Origin: Sphingobacterium deserti
Lineage (GTDB): Bacteria; Bacteroidota; Bacteroidia; Sphingobacteriales; Sphingobacteriaceae
DNA: 44,837 bases
Reading direction: 5' to 3'
NCBI RefSeq assembly: GCF_000757725.1
Contig: NZ_JJMU01000005.1
Location: forward strand, 1-44,837
Below the pieces are notes generated by a model. It did no database searches. It saw only the letters and a list, made by a program, of their open reading frames with translations, and was not told the DNA's origin. This document shows positions 16,696 through 26,607 of the stretch, in pieces. The position numbers and the translations under genes are program-made. How positions within the stretch are numbered: the first letter of the stretch is position 1; each line of letters starts with the position of its first letter.

Positions 16696-19272
16696 ATGAA
16701 GCGCTTAATACACTTAATAACACTCACCTTACTTATCGGAGGCCAACAATTATTCGCTCAGATTCGTGGAAACAATCCTGTCAATCTGAATGATCCGAAC
16801 GAGATAACCTACCTGGACCCAAAGAACTATGTCATTGGAGGTATTCGTGTTTCTGGAACTGAATATCTAGATGGCGATGTGCTGGTAACCATTTCTAAGT
16901 TAGTTGTCGGGCAATATATTGAAGTTCCGAGTGAAGCTACTGCCAATGTCGTGAAGACATTAATGGCACAAAACCTCTTCGATGATGTGCAATTGTACGC
17001 AGAGCGTGTAGAAGGCGAAAACATTTTCCTGGAGATCCGCGTTCGCGAGAGGCCAAGACTAACACGCATTGATATCAACGGATTAAAGAAAGGCGAAACA
17101 GACGAAGTGCGCAAACGTCTTAACACCAATTCCGGAAAAATAGTAAACGAGAATCTGATCAAAACAACACGTGCCACAATTCAAAAGTTTTTGCGTGAGA
17201 AATCTTATCTGTATCCGGAAATAAAAATCCGTACGGAGAAAGACACCGCACAAGCAAATAATGAGATCGTGATTGTGGACGTTGAAAAAAATAAAAAAAT
17301 CAAGGTCCATCGTGTTCATTTTGAAGGTTCAGAAGCTTTTTCTGATAAACAATTACGCAAATATCTGAAAGGTGTTAAGCCACGCCGTTGGTTCAGAATA
17401 TTTGGCCCTGGTAAATTTAAAGATGACAAGTATAAAGAGGCTAAGGAAAATCTTGTCGCTAAAATGCAAGACAAAGGTTATCGCGACGCCCAAATATTAT
17501 CTGATAGCGTCGTTCGGTATGATAATAACGAGGTTGATATATATGTAAATCTACATGAAGGCCCACGCTATTACATGGGTAATATCGAATGGTCTGGTAA
17601 TTCAAAGTATAAGGATTCTGTTCTAAACCTAATTTTAGGTATTCAAAAAGGCGATGTGTACAGCGAAGAAAAGCTGACTTCGAAACTTATGGGACCAACC
17701 CGTAACAGTGACGATATTAGTGCTTTGTATCAAAATGATGGTTATCTAACATTCAGCGTTCAGCCTATTATCAAAAGAATCTATAACGATACAGTCGATA
17801 TAGAAGTCGTCCTCAGCGAGGGTAAACAGTTTACGATAAACAATGTCATTGTCAAAGGGAATGATGTAACGAATGATAAAGTTGTTTTACGTTCTATTTA
17901 TACCAAACCAGGTCAGAAATTCTCTCGGGAAATGTTGATGCGTAGTGTGCGCGAGATATCTCAACTAGGGATGTTTGATGAGCAAAAGATCAACCCTGTT
18001 CCGACGAATCTAAACTATGAAGAAGGAACTACCGATTTGGAATACACTGTGGCAGAAAAGCCGTCTGACCAAGTGGAACTTTCAGGGGGATACGGTGCGG
18101 GACAGGTGATCGGAACATTAGGGTTAACCTTCAATAACTTTTCGACAAGCAACTTCTTTAAGAAAGATGCTTGGAAACCTCTTCCACGTGGCGATGGCCA
18201 AAAATTAAGCGTGCGTGGACAGACATCAGGGAAGAGATACCAATCGTATAACTTCTCCTTTTCGGAGCCTTGGCTTGGTGGGAAAAAACCAATTTACTTT
18301 GGATTAAACGCCTATACATCCAGCTCGTCTTTCGGTGGTTTTAATTACCTAACGGGGCGGCAGATGGTAAGCGATGCTGAACTGAACCGTATTTGGATGA
18401 CGGGTGTTACCGCTACATTAGGTAAACGTTTACAATGGCCGGACAATTATTTTCAAGTGAATACCTCGCTATCCTTCCAACGGTATAGATTGCAGAATTA
18501 TGCAGGTTATTTCCTTTTTGATAACGGTACGGCTTACAACATGAATATCACGCAAGAGATCAGTCGTAACTCGGTGGATGCGCCTATCTATCCAACTTCT
18601 GGTTCGCATTTTCGGTTTTCTGTGCAGCTAACGCCACCATACTCAAGCTGGAACAATATTAATTACGAAACAGCGCCGGACAATGAGCGTTTCAAGTGGA
18701 CTGAATACCATAAATGGAAATTTGACAGTCAGTGGTACACAAAGATTGCTGGTAAATTAGTCTTGAAAATGCAAGCACAGTTTGGATATTTGGGCAACTA
18801 TACGGACAGAACACCGACTTCAACTTTCGAGCGTTTTAAACTAGGGGGAGATGGTATGCAGGGCTTTGACTTCCTTCAGGGATCTGAAATTATCGCTATG
18901 CGCGGGTATGCCAACGGTACAATTATACCTGAATCTACTGGTAATTTGGGCCAAAACATTGCGATTCAATCCGGTAGCCCCATCTACACGAAGTATCAAC
19001 TTGAATTACGTCACCCTGTTATGTTGAACGAACAGGCTACTGTATTCGTCTTGGCTTTCGCGGAAGGTGGTAACACGTGGAATAAATTTAGCGAAGTAAA
19101 TCCATTTAAACTGCGTCGTTCTGCAGGTGTTGGTGCTCGTATCTTCTTACCTATCTTTGGTATGCTAGGCATCGACTACGGCCATGCTTTCGACCCTATT
19201 CCAGGGATCCCGTCAAATAGATGGAGACAAAACTTTACATTCAGCATTTTACAAAATATGGGCGGTTTCTAA
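16696..19272 (+). CDS. bamA: Outer membrane protein assembly factor BamA
   Basis: Essential Omp85 protein that folds beta-barrel proteins into the outer membrane. 858 residues. A signal peptide ends in QQLFAQ at about residue 22. POTRA domains follow over roughly residues 45-450 (recurring patterns such as I-R-V-G-x-x-x-L-D and F-x-x-x-x-L). From about 470 the barrel begins (EKPSDQVELSGGYGAGQ), with the conserved loop region RGYANG, and the last residue is Phe, the usual outer-membrane beta-signal. The window shows no other Bam component. Two OmpH/Skp-like chaperone genes follow, which fits a role in envelope biogenesis. Confidence 0.96.
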   Translation: MKRLIHLITLTLLIGGQQLFAQIRGNNPVNLNDPNEITYLDPKNYVIGGIRVSGTEYLDGDVLVTISKLVVGQYIEVPSEATANVVKTLMAQNLFDDVQLYAERVEGENIFLEIRVRERPRLTRIDINGLKKGETDEVRKRLNTNSGKIVNENLIKTTRATIQKFLREKSYLYPEIKIRTEKDTAQANNEIVIVDVEKNKKIKVHRVHFEGSEAFSDKQLRKYLKGVKPRRWFRIFGPGKFKDDKYKEAKENLVAKMQDKGYRDAQILSDSVVRYDNNEVDIYVNLHEGPRYYMGNIEWSGNSKYKDSVLNLILGIQKGDVYSEEKLTSKLMGPTRNSDDISALYQNDGYLTFSVQPIIKRIYNDTVDIEVVLSEGKQFTINNVIVKGNDVTNDKVVLRSIYTKPGQKFSREMLMRSVREISQLGMFDEQKINPVPTNLNYEEGTTDLEYTVAEKPSDQVELSGGYGAGQVIGTLGLTFNNFSTSNFFKKDAWKPLPRGDGQKLSVRGQTSGKRYQSYNFSFSEPWLGGKKPIYFGLNAYTSSSSFGGFNYLTGRQMVSDAELNRIWMTGVTATLGKRLQWPDNYFQVNTSLSFQRYRLQNYAGYFLFDNGTAYNMNITQEISRNSVDAPIYPTSGSHFRFSVQLTPPYSSWNNINYETAPDNERFKWTEYHKWKFDSQWYTKIAGKLVLKMQAQFGYLGNYTDRTPTSTFERFKLGGDGMQGFDFLQGSEIIAMRGYANGTIIPESTGNLGQNIAIQSGSPIYTKYQLELRHPVMLNEQATVFVLAFAEGGNTWNKFSEVNPFKLRRSAGVGARIFLPIFGMLGIDYGHAFDPIPGIPSNRWRQNFTFSILQNMGGF

Positions 19273-19312
19273 ACGCCAACCATATGTTGAAAAAACAACA
19301 ATACTAACAGCA

Positions 19313-19346
19313 AAATCCCGCTCCACATGGAGTGGGATTTTTTTTT
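19313..19346 (+). terminator. Rho-independent terminator after bamA
   Basis: AAATCCCGCTCCA pairs with TGGAGTGGGATTT (one wobble) across a tiny loop and is followed by a run of T to 19346. Confidence 0.9.
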
Positions 19347-19706
19347 GAAGGCAGCTGATACTTTTTTTGAGCGATATACTGGTGGAAATTTCGAAGAAAT
19401 CTTTCCATATATTTACTTTCAGTGTGGCGACAGTGAAGCGCGTTAAATTTTGTTAAAGGTTCAAATACGGCCTATATTTCCTCCTTTTTTGTTATTTTTG
19501 CGAAGAGGATAAGCTTCGTTTTGTTAGCAAATTATTTCAAGCTTTTAAACCTTTTGGAACCATAATTGTCATAAGATTTGAAAGAAGAAAAGTAGCATTA
19601 AAGAATGATTACACGTTTACCCATGGGGCGCTAGTGATGATCACAGCTCCAATAACATGATAATCATTTGCAAAAAGAAGTATTAACTTACGAAAACAAA
19701 ACATAC
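19347..19706. other. Intergenic region between bamA and the first ompH
   Basis: 360 bases without a recognisable gene. A promoter-like TATTTTTG is at 19493-19500, which would leave a leader of about 200 nt. I saw no known riboswitch or clear stable structure in that leader. Confidence 0.5.
19493..19500 (+). promoter_or_regulatory. Candidate -7 element for the ompH pair
   Basis: TATTTTTG is an exact TAnnTTTG match. There is no clear -33 TTG at the normal spacing. Confidence 0.3.
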
Positions 19707-20240
19707 ATGAAAAAAATAGTTTTTACCCTTGCCTTCATCGCGTTATCTTTTGGCGCAGCTGTTGCTCAACGCGTGGCTTATGTGGATTCTGAATATATTT
19801 TGAAACATATCCCTGAATACGTGTCTGCTCAGAAACAGCTTGATGATTTATCGACAAACTGGCAACAAGAGGTTGACAAGCAATATGGCGAAATTGAAAG
19901 GCTTTATCAGGCTTATCAAAATGATCAAGCGCTGCTAAATGAGGATATGCGCCGTCGTCGGGAAGACGAGATTGTAAATAAGGAAAAACAAGTGAAAGAG
20001 TTTCAACGTCAAAAATTTGGCTTTGAAGGCGATCTTTACAAAGAGCGCATGAGACTTGTTAAACCTGTACAGGATAAAGTTGCGAAAGCTATCCAAGATG
20101 TTGCAGGTGCACAGGGGCTGGATTTGATTTTGGACAAAGGCAGTGAAGTAACGTTTTTATATGCTAACCCGACATTGGATAAGAGCAACGACATTATCAC
20201 AAAATTAGGCTATAAAGCCAACCCAAGCTTGGCAAATTAA
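19707..20240 (+). CDS. OmpH/Skp-family periplasmic chaperone, first copy
   Basis: 177 residues from the ATG at 19707. The frame opens 13 codons earlier, but only this start puts the signal peptide (MKKIVFTLAFIALSFGAAVAQ) at the N-terminus. The mature protein starts with RVAYVDSEYILKHIPEY, a typical OmpH strand, followed by a long coiled coil (about residues 40-120) rich in Glu, Gln, Lys and Arg that forms the tentacle of the Skp trimer. The C-terminal strand closes the body. Skp-like proteins hold unfolded outer-membrane proteins in the periplasm for the Bam complex. Its position after bamA supports this role. Confidence 0.9.
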   Translation: MKKIVFTLAFIALSFGAAVAQRVAYVDSEYILKHIPEYVSAQKQLDDLSTNWQQEVDKQYGEIERLYQAYQNDQALLNEDMRRRREDEIVNKEKQVKEFQRQKFGFEGDLYKERMRLVKPVQDKVAKAIQDVAGAQGLDLILDKGSEVTFLYANPTLDKSNDIITKLGYKANPSLAN

Positions 20241-20345
20241 TTTTTTTGTTTATACTTGGATAAAATTACAAATAGATTATTAACGATAGATAAAAAACAA
20301 ATGCCGTGTCATGGAAATGTGGCACAACAGATTAAAATGGAAAGA

Positions 20346-20921
20346 ATGAAAAATTTATTTAGAAGTGTAGCTTTAGTGGCGGTGATTTCCTTAGGCACGC
20401 AATATGTTAGCGCGCAGCAAAAAATTGGTCATGTGAATGCGGATGAGATATTCCAAATGACGGCCGAGTTCAAAACAGCAAACGAACAGTTGAGAACATT
20501 AAATGATACAAAAACGAAAGAGCTGCAAGGGATGTATGAAGAGTTTCAAAAGAAACAAACTGATGCTAATGAAAAACTAAGAAATCGTAGCGAGGCAAAC
20601 AAGGCTGCAGTAGATGCGGAATTGCAAACGCTTGGTCAAGATCTTCAGAGCATGGAGCAACGTATCCAAGAAGTGCAGCGCGTGGCGCAAGAAGATCTAG
20701 GTAAAAAACAGCAGGAATTACTTACACCTATACAGACGAAAGTAATGAACGCTATTAATACGGTAGCAAAAGAAAAAGGCTACGCATACGTATTGGACAC
20801 TTCAAACGGCAATGTATTGTATTTCCAAGGTGGTGAAGACATCTCAGCAGATGTGAGATCTAAGTTAGGTATCGCAGCGAACGCAACACCTGCTACACCA
20901 GCAGTGCCACCAGCTAGATAA
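20346..20921 (+). CDS. OmpH/Skp-family periplasmic chaperone, second copy
   Basis: 191 residues from the ATG at 20346. Upstream ATGs in the frame (20337, and at 20256 a longer extension) are less likely because the signal peptide MKNLFRSVALVAVISLGTQ would then be internal; GGAAAG just upstream is a possible ribosome site. The mature part begins QQKIGHVNADEIFQM and has a long coiled coil at about 45-125. It ends in an Ala/Thr/Pro-rich tail (ATPATPAVPPAR) absent from the first copy. A tandem pair of diverged ompH genes behind bamA is usual in Bacteroidota. Confidence 0.9.
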   Translation: MKNLFRSVALVAVISLGTQYVSAQQKIGHVNADEIFQMTAEFKTANEQLRTLNDTKTKELQGMYEEFQKKQTDANEKLRNRSEANKAAVDAELQTLGQDLQSMEQRIQEVQRVAQEDLGKKQQELLTPIQTKVMNAINTVAKEKGYAYVLDTSNGNVLYFQGGEDISADVRSKLGIAANATPATPAVPPAR

Positions 20922-20943
20922 AAATTTCTTATCAACAAAAATT

Positions 20944-20972
20944 AAAAAGAGGCTCCATAAAAGCCTCTTTTT
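20944..20972. terminator. Bidirectional terminator between ompH and the DUF3050 gene
   Basis: Perfect 11-bp stem (AAAAAGAGGCT with AGCCTCTTTTT) and a 7-nt loop, with T-rich sequence following on both strands. It separates convergent genes. Confidence 0.9.
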
Positions 20973-21017
20973 AATTTTTTACTATTTATATACGCAAAAG
21001 TCGTTCGTTTCTTAGGT

Positions 21018-21785
21018 TTAGGCTAATCCTTCTTCAATAGCATCCCATAGGGCGATTCTCTTTTGCAATGCCTCTTTCGCGGTTTCTTGCATCTCCTTCC
21101 ACTTTAATTCATCGTCACCACCAAGTTCAGCTATCATCTGCATAGCCAAAGGGCCATGCTCATCACCATCCAACTCTATATGTCTTTGGAAATAATAGAT
21201 CAGTTTACTTAAATCCGCTGTGGGTGCCCCATCTTGAATCCCTTTTAATAGCGATGTGAACATATCGGGAATCAAATCCTCTCGTCCGAAAGTAAACGCA
21301 GAAGCGATACGATGTGCTTCTCCCCCTTCAATTGTAGAAAAGGTAAAGCGTAAAAAATCTTTGATACGCTCATCAATAGGCAGATCCGCTATAGCACTCA
21401 TCAGTGGCTTATGCAATCGAAGCTCTCTTTCCAGCTGTAGCATGACATCCGTCTTTGCTCCTATTGCTGCCATAGCGTCCAAGTACATTTCAAAATGACT
21501 AAGCCGGCGGCCGTCAATGTATTCGTCAGATTCTTCAGCGAGTACGATCTCGTTAATTAGATAGCGCGTAGATGGTAGCGCACTGGCAAACCATGGAACC
21601 TCCACACAAGTGAGCTTTATCTGTAGCGCTTTTAAAAGCGACATAAAATCCCACACGGCGTAAACATGTCCTTCCGTAAATTTTTGTAAATCTCCAATAT
21701 GGCTAATTTTCCGATAAAGCGGATGCTGCAAAAGCACATTCCGCTCATCGGCTATAAATTTATTAACAGCTTCTATTCGTTCCAT
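21018..21785 (-). CDS. DUF3050 protein, heme-oxygenase-like fold
   Basis: 255 residues from the ATG at 21785 (a TTG two codons earlier is also in frame). DUF3050 is an uncharacterised helical family that I place with the heme-oxygenase-like superfamily. Conserved blocks here are LYRKISHIGDLQKFTEGHVY, AVWDFMSLLKALQ, LAEESDE, SHFEMYLDAM, EGGEAHRIASAF and RHIELDGDEHGPLAM. The last contains an Asp-x3-His pattern (D206, H210), and with H97, E84/E85 and H158 it could make a diiron site as in HDO-type oxidases. That assignment is inference. No pathway partner is adjacent, so the substrate cannot be guessed. Confidence 0.85.
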   Translation of the reverse strand: MERIEAVNKFIADERNVLLQHPLYRKISHIGDLQKFTEGHVYAVWDFMSLLKALQIKLTCVEVPWFASALPSTRYLINEIVLAEESDEYIDGRRLSHFEMYLDAMAAIGAKTDVMLQLERELRLHKPLMSAIADLPIDERIKDFLRFTFSTIEGGEAHRIASAFTFGREDLIPDMFTSLLKGIQDGAPTADLSKLIYYFQRHIELDGDEHGPLAMQMIAELGGDDELKWKEMQETAKEALQKRIALWDAIEEGLA

Positions 21786-21788
21786 AGC

Positions 21789-21796
21789 CAAAAATA
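21789..21796 (-). promoter_or_regulatory. -7 element abutting the DUF3050 start
   Basis: Minus-strand TATTTTTG, an exact TAnnTTTG match, ends 3 nt before the ATG at 21785. Like the element before ubiE it would give a leaderless or nearly leaderless transcript. Confidence 0.4.
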
Positions 21797-21841
21797 CTGA
21801 TGAATAACCTTAAATAAACCGTATGCTCCAAAAAATATTTG

Positions 21842-22372
21842 AAAAATGACGATTTAAAGAAGATCATGGAAGGTAAAAAATATGCTATGTACCTATCGGC
21901 TATATTGGCGATGAATTAAAGCGTATCTGGCGATCTGCAAAACATTAGCAAACATTGGGATGTTGCGATTTCTTACACCGCATAGACGAAAGACAACGCA
22001 ATGAAGGAATATGTCTACTTTGAGCAAAATTGGCTACATGCTAGAAAGGAAATTGAGAACGATGCTATGAAGCATTTCTTCGCGGGCTAGAGTCGCTTGA
22101 TAAGGCTTGTGCTTCCGACCTGGTCTACAGCTGAAATCGTCGGTATCATTCGAACTAGCGAGTATCTATGCCCATTAGAAAGAATACGTGTTGCTCAGAA
22201 ATTCACGAAGCAACCTTTAAAGATGGCCATTAAACAACGTCATCCAGCTGCTATTTTCAATGCTTACGTGTCTATGGGCTTCATGTACAAACAACAACAT
22301 GTAAATAGTCCCCACTTGCAATCCTACCTTTGGCTAGGAAAGACAGTTAAAATTGAGCTGCCAATTGTTTAA
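21842..22372 (+). pseudogene. Possible nonsense-ridden gene remnant
   Basis: The 734 bases between the DUF3050 gene and bioA hold one frame that reads like protein from about 21842 to 22372 but is broken by three stops (near 21917, 21983 and 22088). Fragments include DDLKKIMEGKKYAMYLSAIL, MKEYVYFEQNWLHARKEIEN, and an uninterrupted 91-codon end segment at 22097-22372. I recognise no family. It may be a decayed gene or chance. The remaining bases, 22411-22519, contain a CCGTTA/TAACGG hairpin and nothing else I can name. Confidence 0.25.
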
Positions 22373-22375
22373 AGC

Positions 22376-22410
22376 AAAAACCCTAAAAACTTGGGGAGTG
22401 TTTAGGGTTT
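22376..22410 (-). terminator. Terminator of the biotin operon
   Basis: Perfect 10-bp stem (AAACCCTAAA at 22378-22387 with TTTAGGGTTT at 22401-22410), followed on the minus strand by a T-run. It lies about 110 bp past the bioA stop. Confidence 0.75.
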
Positions 22411-22519
22411 CGCACGAACTACTATAACCTCTCCGTTACCTAGTCTAACGGTTAAGAGGGAAAGGCGAAGCAAAAATAATAGTTATCGAGATCGGCTCCT
22501 ATCCCTGAAAACAGGTATA

Positions 22520-23809
22520 TTACTCAATAGACGGAAAAACCGATAATGCCTCCATGATTGCATCATAAATATGTTCCAAATCTTCCGTTGACAAACAGTA
22601 TGGCGGGACAAGATAGAGCGTATTCCCTAAGGGCCGCAAGAGTATGCCCCGTTCAAGAAAGAATATATAGAGACTGTGTTGTAAATTGCTGAAGTATGAT
22701 GTCTCCTGACCGATCTCCCATTCTAAAGCCAATATAGTTCCACAAGATCTTGCGTGCCTCACTTGCGGATGGCCATTAAGCTTTGCTACAAACTGTTGAT
22801 GCATGTGAGCGATCTTCTGAATGCTGCGTTGCGTACTATCCAATAACAGCAAATCTAAACTCGCCAACGCAGCGGTGCAAGCGAGGGGATTTGCGGTGAA
22901 TGAATGTCCATGAAACAACGCTCGTGATTTTTCATCATGGTAGAAGGCATCGTAAATGTCCAGTGTACATGTCGTGAGTCCTAATGGCATCGTGCCGCCA
23001 GTTAATCCTTTTGAAAAACACATGATGTCAGGTTCTTCCTGTAGTTGGTTGGCCGCAAATAGCGTTCCGGTGCGCCCGAAGCCCACAAAGACTTCATCCT
23101 GGATAAGCAATACATTGCTAGCTCGACAGTGTGCCATCAGCGCGGAAAGATACATTGCCTCGTGCATAAGCATGCCTCCTGCGCCCTGAACTAGCGGCTC
23201 ATACAAAAAACAGGCTAACTCGCCTTTATGTTGATCAACAATATTTTTAAGCTCTTCAATATTTTCGCGGTTCGGCACATCGATAAAAATTGTTTCAAAT
23301 AGCAGGTCCTGGAATGGTGCAGTCCATTTTCCACGCGCACTAACAGACATTGCACCGAAGGTATCACCATGATAACCGTTTCGGAAGGCTAATATTTTGC
23401 TCTTGGGGCGCCCACTGTTGTAAGCATATTGCAGCGCCATTTTTAAAGCTACTTCCACGGCGGTGGATCCGTTATCTGAATAGAAGGCTTTACTTTGCAG
23501 GCGCGGCAAGAGGCTGAGCAACCGTTCAGACAATTCAATAGCCGGCCGATGCGTAAAACCGGCGAAAATGACTTGTTCCAGCTCGTAAAGCTGTTTACTC
23601 ACAGATTCCGCGATATAGGGATGAGCATGTCCATGTAAGGTAACCCACCATGAAGACACCGCATCAATATATTGCTTTCCATCGGCATCGTAGAGATAGG
23701 CGCCCTCACCCCTAATGATGGGAATTGCTCTGGTCGTTTTCATTTGTGTATAGGGATGCCAGTTCACGGCTTGATCACGTGCTATCCAGTTTTGTTGTTT
23801 GGTTACCAT
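22520..23809 (-). CDS. bioA: Adenosylmethionine-8-amino-7-oxononanoate aminotransferase BioA
   Basis: PLP enzyme converting KAPA to DAPA with SAM as amino donor. 429 residues, typical. WHPYTQM at the N-terminus and [15 protein letters not shown] are BioA signatures. [12 protein letters not shown] and [12 protein letters not shown] bind PLP phosphate. [11 protein letters not shown] carries the cofactor Asp (D238), and K267 in CFSKGLTGG is the Schiff-base lysine. The Tyr of HPYTQM marks SAM-using members, not lysine-using BioK. It overlaps bioB by 7 bp and is the last gene of the operon, before a terminator. Confidence 0.97.
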   Translation of the reverse strand: MVTKQQNWIARDQAVNWHPYTQMKTTRAIPIIRGEGAYLYDADGKQYIDAVSSWWVTLHGHAHPYIAESVSKQLYELEQVIFAGFTHRPAIELSERLLSLLPRLQSKAFYSDNGSTAVEVALKMALQYAYNSGRPKSKILAFRNGYHGDTFGAMSVSARGKWTAPFQDLLFETIFIDVPNRENIEELKNIVDQHKGELACFLYEPLVQGAGGMLMHEAMYLSALMAHCRASNVLLIQDEVFVGFGRTGTLFAANQLQEEPDIMCFSKGLTGGTMPLGLTTCTLDIYDAFYHDEKSRALFHGHSFTANPLACTAALASLDLLLLDSTQRSIQKIAHMHQQFVAKLNGHPQVRHARSCGTILALEWEIGQETSYFSNLQHSLYIFFLERGILLRPLGNTLYLVPPYCLSTEDLEHIYDAIMEALSVFPSIE

Positions 23810-24780
23810 GTTTTTCCCATAGGCTTTAATCCCAGCCTAGACAACATATCTAGATCGTCAGATATTGCTGGATTAGGCGTAACCAATAGCTTCTCCCTTT
23901 CACCGGTGAAAATAGAGTTCGCGCCAGCCATAAAACACCACGCCTGCTCTACCTCATCCATTTCTAAACGCCCCGCGCTGAGCCGAACCATTGACGCTGG
24001 CATCGCAATACGAGCAGTAGCAATCATACGGACCATATCCCAAATATCGACTTTCGGATTGTTTTCCAGCGGCGTACCTTTCACGCGAGCCAAAGCATTA
24101 ATAGGTACGGACTCCGGGTGCTTCTCCATAGACGCTAATGTGCACAACATCCCGATACGATCTGCCCTCGACTCGCCCAAGCCTATAATCCCTCCGGAAC
24201 AAACCGTGATCCCTGCATCGCGAACATGTGCAATTGTCTTTATACGATTATCAAATGTCCGCGTGGAAATTATTTCATCGTAGTATTCCTCCGAAGTATC
24301 TAGGTTATGGTTATAAGCGTATAAACCGGCCTGTTGCAGACGCTGCGCCTGTGATTCGGTTAGCATACCTAATGCACAACACACCTCCAGTCCCAAACCG
24401 TTTACCTGCTTGACCATCTCAATAATCCGATCAAAATCTCTGTTATCTCTTACCTCGCGCCAAGCAGCGGCCATACAGAAACGCGTTGACCCGCCATCCC
24501 GAGCACGTTTGGCGTGTGCCACGACCGTTTCGGTGGGCAATAATGCCTGTACCTCTATGTCCGTATGATAGCGGGCGGCCTGTCCGCAATACGAACAATC
24601 CTCTGGACAACCGCCAGTCTTAACTGAAAGCAAGGTAGATAGCTGCACCTCTTCAGGATTGTGCCAGCGACGGTGCACACCGGCAGCCTCAAATACCAAC
24701 GACAAAAGCGGCTTATTATAGATCGCCAATAATTCTTCTTTTGTCCAGTTATGGCGTATATCTTCTTGGGTATGATTCAT
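23803..24780 (-). CDS. bioB: Biotin synthase BioB
   Basis: Radical SAM enzyme that inserts sulfur into dethiobiotin. 325 residues. The [4Fe-4S] motif is C58-x3-C62-x2-C65 in [12 protein letters not shown]. The [15 protein letters not shown] block, [13 protein letters not shown] (with the second-cluster Cys) and SAGRLEM (with the second-cluster Arg) are typical. It sits between bioD (88-bp gap) and bioA (7-bp overlap), consistent with cotranscription. Confidence 0.97.
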   Translation of the reverse strand: MNHTQEDIRHNWTKEELLAIYNKPLLSLVFEAAGVHRRWHNPEEVQLSTLLSVKTGGCPEDCSYCGQAARYHTDIEVQALLPTETVVAHAKRARDGGSTRFCMAAAWREVRDNRDFDRIIEMVKQVNGLGLEVCCALGMLTESQAQRLQQAGLYAYNHNLDTSEEYYDEIISTRTFDNRIKTIAHVRDAGITVCSGGIIGLGESRADRIGMLCTLASMEKHPESVPINALARVKGTPLENNPKVDIWDMVRMIATARIAMPASMVRLSAGRLEMDEVEQAWCFMAGANSIFTGEREKLLVTPNPAISDDLDMLSRLGLKPMGKTW

Positions 24781-24868
24781 CTGTAGTCAATATCTTTTAA
24801 TAGGTAAATAAAATGTTTAAGTACTCTTGTTATGCCGTCATTTGTTATCAGAAACAACTCCATCGCAT

Positions 24869-25507
24869 TTATACACCTTGTGCCTTATCACATAGGCCTA
24901 TGCTGTCTGCACATTGTTTTACATGTTGTTTATCGACTTGCTTTAAAGTCGGCACATGTATGAAAGGTATGTTTTGCGGTATATTGTCAAGTAGCACTGC
25001 ATAAGTCCAGGGATTGAAGTCCCCATTAAAAACCACAACCGCTACACGAAGTTTCCGTTGAACAATAGCCTGCAGCGTTAGTATAGTATGATTAATACAT
25101 CCTAGGTAGTCGCGCACCACGACGACTAATGCAAGATCTAGTTTAGCTATAAGGTCGATCATAAATTCCTTGGAATTTATAGGTACAAATAGCCCTCCGG
25201 CACCCTCTACAATTAGATGGTTATCGGACTCAGGTACCGAAAAATCGCTTACCCGCATATAAATATTATCCATTTCGGCTGCTTGATGTGGAGAAACAGC
25301 TGTATTTAACTGATATCGCTCCGGATGAATACGGATGGAATAACTTACTGCATTGCGGATTGTCATACTGTCGGATTGCTCTAAATCTCCGGACTGTATG
25401 GGCTTCCAGTAGTCAGCCTTGAGATGTTCCGCAAGAACAGCACTGACGATCGTTTTTCCTATTCCCGTTCCTATGCCGGTAACAAACCACCTTTTTACTG
25501 TTTCCAT
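24869..25507 (-). CDS. bioD: Dethiobiotin synthetase BioD
   Basis: ATP-dependent carboxylase that closes the ureido ring of DAPA to form dethiobiotin. 212 residues, slightly shorter than the E. coli protein. The N-terminal P-loop WFVTGIGTGIGKT is at 7-19. KPIQSG and VEGAGGLFVPI are the substrate and Mg sites, and VVVVRDYLGCINHTILT follows. The start overlaps the bioF stop by 13 bp, so translation is probably coupled. Confidence 0.95.
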   Translation of the reverse strand: METVKRWFVTGIGTGIGKTIVSAVLAEHLKADYWKPIQSGDLEQSDSMTIRNAVSYSIRIHPERYQLNTAVSPHQAAEMDNIYMRVSDFSVPESDNHLIVEGAGGLFVPINSKEFMIDLIAKLDLALVVVVRDYLGCINHTILTLQAIVQRKLRVAVVVFNGDFNPWTYAVLLDNIPQNIPFIHVPTLKQVDKQHVKQCADSIGLCDKAQGV

Positions 25508-26607
25508 TTATTGATTTCTTTACAGAGTTCGTTTATTTCACCTACTGTATTAAAAGCGTGCAAGCATATACGCAGACGCTCCGTTCCTTTTTCCACGGTC
25601 GGCGGAAAAATAGGATACACAGCCAAACCGAGCTTCTCAATGCCTCGAACAGCGGTATGCAGAAGCTGTATGTGCGGAAATTTTACGGGCTGTATAGGGC
25701 TGTGCTGGACGCTATCCACGACCGATAGCCGACTTAAGTAGTGGGCTATGTTCCTGCACAACGTATTGCGCAATGCTGGATTTTTTTCCATGTATTGATA
25801 GGCTTCACGGATGCCTACGGCATTGAATGCATTGAAGCCCGTCGTATATATCAAAGGGGATGAGAAATTAATTAGATAGTCGCACAGCAATTTACTACCC
25901 AGAATAGCTGCTCCATGTAATCCAAAAGCTTTTCCATAAGTGATTACCGTAGCAAGAACATCATTTTGCAAGCCATATTGATGAACTAGACCGCGGGGAA
26001 AAAGTCCGACGGCATGCGCCTCATCAACAATGAGCCCCGCGCCATACTGTTGGCACAGTGCAAACACTCGCGGGATCGCTGTAAAATCCCCGTCCATAGA
26101 GTACAGGCTTTCTACAACGACGATACTGTTTCCGTTTGCTTTATTGAGCAGGGTTTCCAAATGGCCAAGATCCTGATGCCTGAATTTCCACTTGGTTGCG
26201 ACACTTAAGGTACAGGCATCGTGTACAGACCGATGCACCAACTCGTCAATCAAAATAGTATCGCCACGCTGAGCGATAGCGGAAAGCAATGCAAGGTTGG
26301 CATTATACCCTGAATTTACCAATAGACAGTTGGCTACGTTGTGATTTGCAGCGATAAACTCTTCAGCACTGGCTACCACGCTGTTGTGCCCGTACAATAC
26401 GCGAGAAGCCGACGGACCAGTCAGCGCATGTGGCATCGTTTGTGCCAGCTCTGCAAGTTTCTCTTGAAATTCCGCAGACCTTGCCAAGCCCAAGTAATCG
26501 TTAGAGTAAAAATCAACACGTCTATCCGGTTGCCTTTGCTGCCGAAACGTGCCGGTAGCTTCACGAGCTTCAATTTGACTTCTCCAGCGGTTGCTTATTT
26601 TATCCAT
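25495..26607 (-). CDS. bioF: 8-amino-7-oxononanoate synthase BioF
   Basis: PLP enzyme of the alpha-oxoamine synthase family joining a pimeloyl thioester to alanine to give KAPA. 370 residues from the ATG at 26607. An in-frame ATG at 26643 would add 12 residues, but the 26607 start overlaps the upstream stop as TAATG, a classic coupled arrangement, and gives the usual length. YSNDYLGLA, GPSASRVLYGHN, VVVESLYSMDGD, DEAHAVG and the PLP lysine K226 in TYGKAFG are present. The acyl donor (pimeloyl-ACP or pimeloyl-CoA) cannot be told, and no enzyme known to make either is in the window. Confidence 0.95.
   Translation of the reverse strand: MDKISNRWRSQIEAREATGTFRQQRQPDRRVDFYSNDYLGLARSAEFQEKLAELAQTMPHALTGPSASRVLYGHNSVVASAEEFIAANHNVANCLLVNSGYNANLALLSAIAQRGDTILIDELVHRSVHDACTLSVATKWKFRHQDLGHLETLLNKANGNSIVVVESLYSMDGDFTAIPRVFALCQQYGAGLIVDEAHAVGLFPRGLVHQYGLQNDVLATVITYGKAFGLHGAAILGSKLLCDYLINFSSPLIYTTGFNAFNAVGIREAYQYMEKNPALRNTLCRNIAHYLSRLSVVDSVQHSPIQPVKFPHIQLLHTAVRGIEKLGLAVYPIFPPTVEKGTERLRICLHAFNTVGEINELCKEINKWKQ

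Noticed and set aside
22097..22372. Stand-alone 91-residue gene
   Set aside because: It continues in frame upstream through three stops, so I treat it as part of a possible remnant and not as a gene.
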